DNA of 11,200 nucleotides from Bacteroidales bacterium UBA4230 (GTDB lineage: Bacteria; Bacteroidota; Bacteroidia; Bacteroidales; UBA932), in NCBI GenBank assembly GCA_002395605.1, contig DGXO01000068.1:38849-50048 (forward strand), in the 5' to 3' direction. The notes below the pieces were generated by a model. That model saw only the letters and a program-made list of their open reading frames with translations. It searched no databases and was not told where the DNA came from. Position 1 is the stretch's first letter. Every line of letters begins with the position of its first letter. Shown here in pieces: positions 1-5,711 of the stretch. Both the position numbers and the translations under genes were made by a program.

Positions 1-473
1 GGAACGCCGCCTTCTTCGTGGAGTTTCTCAATGCCCACTTCCATGGAGGAGCCGGTGGCAAGGAGGGCGTCTGATAAAATGAGGGTTTTGCCCTCAAGGG
101 AAGGGGTGGTGCAGTACTTTGCCTTAACCTTGAAGTAGCCAAGTTTGCCGGTGCTGCGGTAGGCCGAAAGGAAAGCGGTTTCGGCGTGGTCGAAAAAGCG
201 CAGCATGCCTTCCTGGATGGGGAGGCCGGCACGGAGGATGGTGGCTATGACAAGCGGGGTGTCCGGGGTTTGGACCTTTGCCACGCCAAGGGGCGTAACC
301 ACATCTTTTTCAGAGTATTCCAGGGTTTTTGAGATTTCGTAGGCGAAGATTTCCCCAACGCGCTGGAGGTTGGTGCGGAAGCGGAGGCTATCTTTCTGGA
401 TACGGGCGTCACGCAGTTCAAGCATGAACCGGCCCAGGACGGAATTGTGTTCCCCAATGTGGTTTACTTTCAT
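1..473 (-). CDS. upp: Uracil phosphoribosyltransferase, 5' part (cut by window edge)
   Basis: Reading the minus strand from the ATG at 473 gives 157 residues with no stop before the window edge, starting MKVNHIGEHNSVLGRFMLEL and including LRDARIQ, TILRAGLPIQEGML, GYFKVKAKYC and LILSDALLATGSSM. The last segment matches the PRPP-binding loop of uracil phosphoribosyltransferases (usual form DPMLATGGS), and RAGLP is another family signature. The enzyme makes UMP from uracil and PRPP in pyrimidine salvage in the cytoplasm. Family members are about 210 residues, so roughly the last quarter, including the uracil-binding C-terminus, is missing. The gene is divergent from the lipoprotein-SPOR-rpoN operon. 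A TATATTTG element lies 22 nt upstream of the ATG. DALL in place of the usual DPML is a small deviation and the open frame shows no damage. Identification is from motifs only, but is firm. Confidence 0.9.
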   Translation of the reverse strand, partial: MKVNHIGEHNSVLGRFMLELRDARIQKDSLRFRTNLQRVGEIFAYEISKTLEYSEKDVVTPLGVAKVQTPDTPLVIATILRAGLPIQEGMLRFFDHAETAFLSAYRSTGKLGYFKVKAKYCTTPSLEGKTLILSDALLATGSSMEVGIEKLHEEGGV

Positions 474-495
474 GGCACGAGACTTGTTTCAGCTA

Positions 496-503
496 CAAAT
501 ATA
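496..503 (-). promoter_or_regulatory. Bacteroidota -7 element (TATATTTG) upstream of upp
   Basis: The minus strand reads TATATTTG, an exact fit to the Bacteroidota consensus TAnnTTTG, 22 nt before the upp ATG. The known family consensus also has a TTTG at -33 about 19 nt upstream; I do not see a clean one here. The predicted start of transcription would leave a short leader of about 15-20 nt. It is back to back with the element for the operon on the other strand. Confidence 0.55.
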
Positions 504-523
504 TAAAATTTCCTGATTTTTCA

Positions 524-531
524 CTACCTTT
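524..531 (+). promoter_or_regulatory. Bacteroidota -7 element (TACCTTTG) of the lipoprotein-SPOR-rpoN operon
   Basis: TACCTTTG fits TAnnTTTG exactly and ends 6 nt before the ATG at 538. With the usual spacing, transcription would start only a few nucleotides before the ATG. This argues against the in-frame GTG at 532, which directly abuts the element, and for ATG 538 as the start codon. No convincing -33 TTTG was found. Confidence 0.6.
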
Positions 532-537
532 GTGAAG

Positions 538-1017
538 ATGAAAAAACTTGGGCGCATACTATCGCTGGCCGTTGCCGTGGTTCTCACCTGTCTTATGGCA
601 GGCGGCTGCGGCGTGTCCAAGATCAAGGACATCAAACTTGTTTCGGCCGGGGTCAAGTACATTATCCCCACTTCAATGCGCTCCTTCGACGCCGTTCTCA
701 CCCTTGGCGTAGACAACCCCGCCATTACCCTTAGCGTGGATGAAGTCAACGGCCTCATTCGCGTAGACGACGTCCCGTTTGCCTCCTTCACCACGGGGCC
801 CATCATGGTGGAAGGGAAGAAAATCCTCCTTTATGAACTTCCATGCACCATTACCCTTGAGCCCGGGATTTCGCTCCTGAACGTGCTCAAACTCTCCACA
901 AGGAGTTCGCTTGAAGGCATTGATGCCGATATAAACCTGAAGGTTGCCACCAAAAACGGCAAGCTCAAGACGCCACTTTCGTACAAGAAAATCAACTTAG
1001 CAGAATTCTCAAAATGA
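538..1017 (+). CDS. Putative lipoprotein, LEA14/WHy-like
   Basis: The protein has 159 residues. The N-terminus is MKKLGRILSLAVAVVLTCLM followed by AGGCG: a lysine/arginine start, a hydrophobic core and a cysteine at residue 24 that could be lipidated. The lipobox (A-G-G-C) is weak because the -3 residue is Ala rather than Leu. The mature part alternates beta-type segments; the stretch around residues 56-85 (VDNPAITLSVDEVNGLIRVDD) resembles the NP-containing core of LEA type-2/WHy beta-sandwich proteins. That resemblance is from memory and tentative. If correct, this is an envelope lipoprotein of unknown role. ATG 538 is preferred over GTG 532 because of the adjoining -7 element. Its stop overlaps the start of the next gene by 4 nt (ATGA), suggesting translational coupling in an operon with the SPOR gene and rpoN. 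Confidence 0.7.
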   Translation: MKKLGRILSLAVAVVLTCLMAGGCGVSKIKDIKLVSAGVKYIIPTSMRSFDAVLTLGVDNPAITLSVDEVNGLIRVDDVPFASFTTGPIMVEGKKILLYELPCTITLEPGISLLNVLKLSTRSSLEGIDADINLKVATKNGKLKTPLSYKKINLAEFSK

Positions 1018-1475
1018 GACGCATTTTCACCATACTAATCTCGCTTCTGGCCCTGTCCGTCTTCGGATTGTCGGCCCAGGATTCCCTCAACCTTGCCCGG
1101 ATGGATTCCACCTATGTGGGCCGAACCATCCTCTCCGTTATCGGCCCGGGTGCAGAAATAAACCAGACCCCGGAGGTGAGGAAGGCTCTGCAGGGCTATG
1201 TAGATTCCAACGCCTCAAAGGCCGTCCAGGGATACCGCATCCGCGTTTTCTATGACAATTCGCCTCAGGCACGCGTGCGCTCTGAGAGCATTGCCGCATA
1301 CCTCAGGGCACAGTACCCTGAAACCGGGGTGTACCGCAGCTTCGAGTCTCCCAATTACAAGGTGACAATAGGTGATTTCCGCACAAGGGACGAGGCCCTC
1401 AGGATATACAATGCGCTAAAGGGAACCTATCCCACTGCGTACATCATCAAAGAGAACATCAACTTCCCTAGATAA
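1014..1475 (+). CDS. Secreted SPOR-domain protein
   Basis: The protein has 153 residues with a clear signal peptide (MRRIFTILISLLALSVFGLSA, probable cleavage after Ala21) and no lipobox cysteine, so it is probably periplasmic. Residues about 73-150 (GYRIRVFYDN, ESPNYKVTIGDFRTRDEA, then a C-terminal strand ending near INFP) look like the SPOR fold common in Bacteroidales, where the GDFRTRxEA block is typical. SPOR domains bind denuded glycan strands of peptidoglycan, often at division sites; that role is family knowledge, not shown here. The ATG overlaps the upstream stop by 4 nt, and its TAA shares one base with the rpoN ATG (TAATG). All three genes are therefore probably co-transcribed and translationally coupled. 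There are no membrane segments beyond the signal peptide. Confidence 0.8.
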   Translation: MRRIFTILISLLALSVFGLSAQDSLNLARMDSTYVGRTILSVIGPGAEINQTPEVRKALQGYVDSNASKAVQGYRIRVFYDNSPQARVRSESIAAYLRAQYPETGVYRSFESPNYKVTIGDFRTRDEALRIYNALKGTYPTAYIIKENINFPR

Positions 1476-2926
1476 TGGCCGCTTCCATCAAACAGGGAAT
1501 GGAGCAGAAGCTCCAGCAGAAACTTTCTCCGCTCCAGATCCAGACTATAAAGCTTATAGAGATGCCTGTGCAGGCTCTGGAGCAGCATGTGCGGGAGGTT
1601 CTCTCAGACAATCCTGTCATTGACGACACTCCCCAAAAAGGGGCCGATGACCGCGAGGTCTCAATCTCGGAGGTAGAAGCCCGGGAGCAAAGCGGCGGGT
1701 CCATGGAGGAAAACTACGGTTCTCAGGACGACGACATCCCTTCATATAACCTCCACGTAAACAACTGGGGCAAGGACGAACGCCCGCAGTACAACACCTT
1801 CTCCGTTAAGCAGAGTTTCACCGGCAGCCTTCAGGAGCAGCTTGGATATCGCCAACTCTCGGACCATGAGAGGGCGGTTGCCAGCTTCATTATCGGCTCC
1901 CTTGACGACGACGGTTATCTCAGAAGGGACATCGAATCCCTTGTAGACGACCTCGCGTTCCGTGCCGGAATAGAATCTTCGGCCGAAGAAGTGGAGAAGA
2001 TGCTCCGCATAATCCAGGAGTTCGAGCCCTCCGGAGTAGGGGCCCGGGACCTCAGGGAGTGCCTCCTTATCCAGCTTGAGGACAAAAAGCGCACGCCGTC
2101 CGTGGAGAACGCCATCAAGGTGGTCAGGGACCAGTTTGAAGCCTTCAAAAACCGTCATTTCCAGAAGATTATGTCACGGCTTCATCTCTCGGAGGATGAT
2201 CTGAAGGCGGTTCTCGATGAGATAAAGCACCTCAACCCGTCGCCGGGCGGCCAGATAGACGACTCTTACTCAGACCAAGCCCAGCAGGTGGTTCCGGACT
2301 TCGTGCTGGAATACGAAAACGGGGAGCTCATCCTCTCCATGCCGCGCTTCAACATCCCGGAACTCCGCATCAACAGGAAGTACTCTGAGATAATGGAAAC
2401 TGGCAAGTACTCTGAGTCCAAGGCCGATAAAGACGCGGCTTCGTTCGTGAAGCAGAAGATAGATTCGGCCAAGTGGTTCATAGAGGCCCTGCGCCAGAGG
2501 CAGAATACACTGGAGAGCACCATGAGAGCCATCCTGGAGTACCAACACGACTACTTCATAGACGGGGATGAGAGTTCCCTCAAGCCTATGGTTCTCAAGG
2601 ACATAGCAGAACGCACGGGGTTCGACATCTCCACAATCTCCCGCGTGGTAAACAGCAAGTGGATAGAAACCCACTTCGGCATATTCCCCCTCAAATACTT
2701 CTTCTCCGAAGGCCTTGAAAACTCAGACGGCGAGGAAGTATCCACCCGCGAAATCAAGAAGGCCCTCCGTGAAATGGTGGATGCCGAAGACAAGCACAAC
2801 CCTCTCACCGACGACGAACTTGTAGACGGCCTTTCGGCCAAGGGCTACAAGGTTGCCCGTCGCACCATCGCCAAGTACAGGGCCCTCCTGGACATCCCCA
2901 AAGCCCGTCTCCGCAGGGAACTGTAG
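1475..2926 (+). CDS. rpoN: RNA polymerase sigma-54 factor
   Basis: A 483-residue protein of normal family length. Region I is present at residues about 5-48 (QGMEQKLQQKLSPLQIQTIKLIEMPVQ with DNPVID after it), the Gln/Leu-rich part that contacts activator ATPases. An acidic linker follows (about 55-90), then the core-binding region. The helix-turn-helix for the -12 element is at about 375-412 (FDISTISRVV at 383-392, LKYFFSEG at 406-413). The RpoN box that reads the -24 element is ARRTIAKYR at 461-469, canonical except Ile for Val. It directs RNA polymerase to -24/-12 promoters and needs AAA+ enhancer-binding proteins; none are encoded in this window. The start ATG overlaps the stop of the SPOR gene by one base, so expression probably depends on the upstream promoter. 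All key motifs are intact. Confidence 0.97.
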   Translation: MAASIKQGMEQKLQQKLSPLQIQTIKLIEMPVQALEQHVREVLSDNPVIDDTPQKGADDREVSISEVEAREQSGGSMEENYGSQDDDIPSYNLHVNNWGKDERPQYNTFSVKQSFTGSLQEQLGYRQLSDHERAVASFIIGSLDDDGYLRRDIESLVDDLAFRAGIESSAEEVEKMLRIIQEFEPSGVGARDLRECLLIQLEDKKRTPSVENAIKVVRDQFEAFKNRHFQKIMSRLHLSEDDLKAVLDEIKHLNPSPGGQIDDSYSDQAQQVVPDFVLEYENGELILSMPRFNIPELRINRKYSEIMETGKYSESKADKDAASFVKQKIDSAKWFIEALRQRQNTLESTMRAILEYQHDYFIDGDESSLKPMVLKDIAERTGFDISTISRVVNSKWIETHFGIFPLKYFFSEGLENSDGEEVSTREIKKALREMVDAEDKHNPLTDDELVDGLSAKGYKVARRTIAKYRALLDIPKARLRREL

Positions 2927-2933
2927 CATGCAC

Positions 2934-2963
2934 AAAAAAGCCCCGGTCATGAAACCAGGGCTT
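2934..2963 (-). terminator. Rho-independent terminator of tRNA-His
   Basis: On the minus strand, AAGCCC-T-GG and CC-G-GGGCTT form a stem of 6 plus 2 bp around one mismatch, with an 8-nt loop, followed by TTTTTT. It begins 4 nt after the tRNA 3' end. On the plus strand the same hairpin lies 11 nt after the rpoN stop but has no T run behind it, so it should work well only for the tRNA. Confidence 0.8.
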
Positions 2964-2967
2964 GAAG

Positions 2968-3041
2968 GGTGAGTGATGGGGCTCGAACCCACGACACTCG
3001 GAACCACAATCCGATGCTCTACCAACTGAACTACACTCACC
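2968..3041 (-). tRNA. tRNA-His (anticodon GTG)
   Basis: The minus strand folds into a full cloverleaf. The acceptor is GTGAGTG/CACTCAC, preceded by an extra G (G-1, at 3041) facing C73 (at 2968), the histidine identity pair. The anticodon stem is TCGGA/TCCGA with loop TTGTGGT and anticodon GTG at 3005-3007. The T arm is GTGGG/CCCAT (one G-U pair) with loop TTCGAGC. The 3' CCA is not encoded (CTT follows C73) and must be added after transcription. The gene has its own promoter upstream and a terminator directly downstream, so it is a single-gene unit. It lies tail to tail with rpoN. Confidence 0.97.
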
Positions 3042-3053
3042 ATGTTGGGACTG

Positions 3054-3084
3054 CAAATGTAAGGCTTTTTTCCGGTTTTGCAAA
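3054..3084 (-). promoter_or_regulatory. Complete Bacteroidota promoter of tRNA-His (-33 TTTG, -7 TACATTTG)
   Basis: On the minus strand, TTTG (3081-3084) is followed after exactly 19 nt by TACATTTG (3054-3061), which ends 12 nt before the tRNA 5' end. Both elements and the spacing match the published Bacteroides consensus. This is the best promoter in the window. The -33 box is half of a 10-bp palindrome, TTTTGCAAAA (3076-3085). Confidence 0.8.
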
Positions 3085-3094
3085 ATTTATTTAG

Positions 3095-3102
3095 TATCTT
3101 TG
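3095..3102 (+). promoter_or_regulatory. Bacteroidota -7 element (TATCTTTG) of the carboxyltransferase gene
   Basis: TATCTTTG fits TAnnTTTG and ends 7 nt before the ATG at 3110. A TTTTG on this strand (3076-3080) is 14 nt upstream, shorter than the usual spacing of about 19. The predicted leader is only a few nucleotides. It is divergent from, and interleaved with, the tRNA-His promoter. Confidence 0.6.
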
Positions 3103-3109
3103 CAATACT

Positions 3110-4894
3110 ATGACAAAACGTGAAATAAAGTTCTCCCTGGTTTACAGGGATATGTGGCAAAGTTCCGGTAAATATGTTCCGCGTGTGGACCAGCTGGTAG
3201 AGGTGGCTCCGGCAATCATCGACATGGGCTGCTTCGACCGCGTGGAGACCAACGGCGGCGCGTTTGAGCAGGTGAATCTCCTGTTCGGCGAAAACCCCAA
3301 CAAGGCGGTGCGTGCCTGGACGGCCCCGTTCCACAAGGCAGGCATCCAGACACACATGCTGGAGCGCGGCCTAAATGCCCTCAGGATGAATCCCGTGCCT
3401 CTGGATGTGCGTGAACTCATGTTCAAGGTTAAGAAAAAGCAGGGCACGGACATCGCCCGCAGCTTCTGCGGCCTCAACGACCACCGCAACCTCAAGGGCT
3501 CCGTCATCGGCGCAAAAAAAGGCGGTATGATATCCCAGGTGGCGCTTTCCATCACCCATTCGCCCGTCCACACCGTCGCCTACTACATGGACATCGTAGA
3601 CAAGGTTGTGGAATATGGGGCCGATGAAATCTGCCTCAAGGACATGGCGGGTATCGGCCGTCCAAACGTGCTTGGAGAGCTTGTTGCCGACATCAAGAAG
3701 AAATACCCCCACATCAAGGTGCAGTACCACGGCCATACAGGCCCCGGTTTCTCCGTTGCTTCCATGCTGGAAGTGGCCCGTGCCGGTGCAGACTACCTTG
3801 ACGTTGCCGTGGAGCCTCTCTCCTGGGGCAAGGTGCACCCGGACGTAATCACCATCCGTGAGATGCTCCGCAGCGACGGCTTCCTGGTGAAGGACCTCAA
3901 CATGGACGCCTACATGGAGGTAAGGCGCCTCACCCAGAAATTCATTGACGACTTCCTTGGCTACTGGATCAACCCCTCCAACTCCCGCATGACCTCCCTC
4001 CTTGTGGGCTGCGGCCTTCCCGGCGGCATGATGGGCTCCATGATGGCCGACCTAAAGGGCTTCCAGGGTGCAATCAACGCCACCCAGCGCGCCCACGGCA
4101 GGCCGGAAATGAGCCTTGACACCCTTATGGTGAAACTCTTTGAGGAAGTGGAGTACGTATGGCCCCGCCTCGGCTACCCGCCGCTGGTGACCCCCTTCAG
4201 CCAGTACGTCAAGAACACGGCCCTCATGAACCTCTACAACATGCTTCAGGACAAGCCTCGCTGGACCACCATAGACAAAGACACCTGGGGCATGATCCTC
4301 GGCCACATGGGCAAGCTTCCCGGAGAACTGGCCCCGGAAATCGTGGCCCTGGCAAAGGAAAAGGGCATGGAGTTCACAACCGGCAACCCTCAGGACAATT
4401 ACCCCGACGAACTCCCCAAGTTCCGCAAGATGATGGACGAGGAAGGCTGGGACTACGGAGAGGACGACGAAGAACTCTTTGAGCTGGCCATGCATGAACG
4501 CCAGTACCGCGATTACCGCAGTGGAGTTGCCAAGGAGCGCTTCAACAAGGAGCTCGCAGAACTCAAGGCCAAGGCCGGCGCCCCCATTGTGGTAGAGCGT
4601 CCAGTTGTTGAAATGCCGAAGATTGATATTGACGCCTACATCCAGAAATACCCCAAGGCCACTCCTGTCCAGAGCCCCGTCAAGGGCCAGCTCCTTTGGG
4701 AACTGGACGTAGACGATGCCTCAAAGGCTCCCATAGCCGGAAAGAAGGTGAAAGCCGGGGAGGTCATCGGCCATGTACAAACCTTCTACGGACTTGAAGA
4801 CATTGTGGCTGCCGTGGACGGAATTGTTGTGGCTGCCCCCGCAAAGCAGGGAGACAATGTTTCAAAATCTGAAATCCTGGCCTTCATTCAATAA
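3110..4894 (+). CDS. Carboxyltransferase (pyruvate carboxylase B / oxaloacetate decarboxylase alpha-like) lacking the biotin lysine
   Basis: The 594-residue protein has three parts: a TIM-barrel carboxyltransferase (about 5-290), the PYC/OADA helical region (about 300-490) and a C-terminal biotinyl-like domain (about 524-594). Active-site metal ligands are all visible: Asp14 in YRDMWQS, Lys177 in KDMAG (the carbamylated lysine of the family), and His207 and His209 in YHGHTGPG. The PGGM block is at 304-307. Such proteins move carboxyl groups between biotin and pyruvate/oxaloacetate, and the barrel looks catalytically competent. The carrier domain keeps its glycine turns (VKAGEVIG, VDGIV, KQGDNV), but the EAMKM site reads QTFYG, with Tyr560 (codon TAC at 4787-4789) where biotin-Lys should be, 34 residues from the end. 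The protein cannot carry biotin there, so it may rely on a separate carrier protein or act differently. No biotin carboxylase gene is nearby. It is a single-gene unit with its own terminator. Confidence 0.88.
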   Translation: MTKREIKFSLVYRDMWQSSGKYVPRVDQLVEVAPAIIDMGCFDRVETNGGAFEQVNLLFGENPNKAVRAWTAPFHKAGIQTHMLERGLNALRMNPVPLDVRELMFKVKKKQGTDIARSFCGLNDHRNLKGSVIGAKKGGMISQVALSITHSPVHTVAYYMDIVDKVVEYGADEICLKDMAGIGRPNVLGELVADIKKKYPHIKVQYHGHTGPGFSVASMLEVARAGADYLDVAVEPLSWGKVHPDVITIREMLRSDGFLVKDLNMDAYMEVRRLTQKFIDDFLGYWINPSNSRMTSLLVGCGLPGGMMGSMMADLKGFQGAINATQRAHGRPEMSLDTLMVKLFEEVEYVWPRLGYPPLVTPFSQYVKNTALMNLYNMLQDKPRWTTIDKDTWGMILGHMGKLPGELAPEIVALAKEKGMEFTTGNPQDNYPDELPKFRKMMDEEGWDYGEDDEELFELAMHERQYRDYRSGVAKERFNKELAELKAKAGAPIVVERPVVEMPKIDIDAYIQKYPKATPVQSPVKGQLLWELDVDDASKAPIAGKKVKAGEVIGHVQTFYGLEDIVAAVDGIVVAAPAKQGDNVSKSEILAFIQ

Positions 4895-4916
4895 AAACAG
4901 CAAAATAATCACGTGA

Positions 4917-4958
4917 AACAACACTTTCTCTTACGGGAAGGTGTTGTTTTTCGTTTTT
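4917..4958 (+). terminator. Rho-independent terminator after the carboxyltransferase gene
   Basis: AACAACACTTTC (4917-4928) pairs with GAAGGTGTTGTT (4937-4948): 12 bp with one G-U, an 8-nt loop, then T-rich sequence (TTT, CG, TTTTT). It starts 22 nt after the stop codon and separates this gene from radC. Confidence 0.85.
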
Positions 4959-4964
4959 ATCCAT

Positions 4965-4971
4965 TACCTTG
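4965..4971 (+). promoter_or_regulatory. Degenerate -7 element (TACCTTG) before radC
   Basis: TACCTTG is one T short of TAnnTTTG and ends 5 nt before the radC ATG. It is reported because it sits at the same distance as the exact elements before the other plus-strand genes and directly follows a terminator, where a promoter is needed. Confidence 0.35.
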
Positions 4972-4976
4972 CGGCC

Positions 4977-5666
4977 ATGAAGATCAAAGAAATGTTCCCG
5001 GACGAGCGTCCCCGGGAGAAACTGAGGATAAGAGGTGCAAGGGCCCTTAGCAACGCGGAACTACTGGCGGTCCTGCTTGGCAGCGGCGTGGGCGGGAAAA
5101 ACGTGATGGAGGTTGCCCAGGAACTCATTGCCATGAGCGAGGGCAGGCTCACCCTCCTTGCCGCAACGCCCATCCGGCGCCTCATGGCCCAGAAAGGCGT
5201 AGGGGAGGTGCGCGCACTGGTTATTTCGGCCGCAATGGAACTTGGAAGGCGCTCATTTGAGGAAAACGCCATCCTTGAAAAGAAGGCCCTGACGTCTCCC
5301 AAACAGGTGTACGGGATCATGCTGCCGCAGTTCAAGGGCTTGGACCATGAGGAATGCTGGGTGATTTATCTCAACCGAATGAACTTTGTGCTTGGAAAGG
5401 AGATGATTCACTCCGGAAGCCTTGAGATGGTGCTCCTTGATACCGGCCGAATCCTTAAAAAGGCTATAGAGAAACAGTGCTCCCACATAATCCTGGTGCA
5501 CAACCACCCCAGCGGTGACAGCAAGCCCTCGGAATCCGACATCCGTCAGACTGAACGCCTCAAAAGGGCCCTCAGGGCCGTTGAGATAACCCTCATGGAC
5601 CACATAATTGTGGCCGAAGATTCCTTCTTCTCCTTTGCCGACGAGAAGCGCGAGGTTGTGGGATAG
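4977..5666 (+). CDS. radC: RadC family JAMM-domain protein
   Basis: The 229-residue protein starts MKIKEMFPDERPREKLRIRG, with the N-terminal helix-hairpin-helix-like part (LSNAELLAVLLGSG, later KGVGEVRA) typical of RadC/UPF0758. The C-terminal MPN/JAMM domain has HNHPSGDSKPSESD at 175-188, giving metal ligands His175, His177 and Asp188, all intact. It was named for DNA repair, but that role is doubtful and the biochemical function is unsettled; JAMM domains are usually metalloproteases. An in-frame upstream GTG at 4941 is rejected because it lies inside the preceding terminator stem; ATG 4977 gives the normal N-terminus. It sits upstream of miaB in the same direction with a 45-nt gap that contains a separate promoter element. 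Confidence 0.93.
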   Translation: MKIKEMFPDERPREKLRIRGARALSNAELLAVLLGSGVGGKNVMEVAQELIAMSEGRLTLLAATPIRRLMAQKGVGEVRALVISAAMELGRRSFEENAILEKKALTSPKQVYGIMLPQFKGLDHEECWVIYLNRMNFVLGKEMIHSGSLEMVLLDTGRILKKAIEKQCSHIILVHNHPSGDSKPSESDIRQTERLKRALRAVEITLMDHIIVAEDSFFSFADEKREVVG

Positions 5667-5697
5667 CGGTGCAACCGTGTTTTTCATTTTTTTTGAG

Positions 5698-5705
5698 TAC
5701 CTTTG
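5698..5705 (+). promoter_or_regulatory. Bacteroidota -7 element (TACCTTTG) before miaB
   Basis: TACCTTTG is an exact TAnnTTTG match ending 6 nt before the ATG at 5712. The in-frame TTG at 5703 is part of this element and so is unlikely to be the start codon. A 7-bp inverted repeat, GGTGCAA (5668-5674) and TTGCACC (5703-5709), encloses the promoter. No clear -33 TTTG is present. Confidence 0.6.
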
Positions 5706-5711
5706 CACCCT

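Noticed and set aside
532..537. GTG at 532, GTG at 4941 and TTG at 5703 as start codons
   Set aside because: GTG 532 directly abuts a -7 element, TTG 5703 lies in one, and GTG 4941 lies in a terminator stem. The downstream ATGs give normal N-termini.
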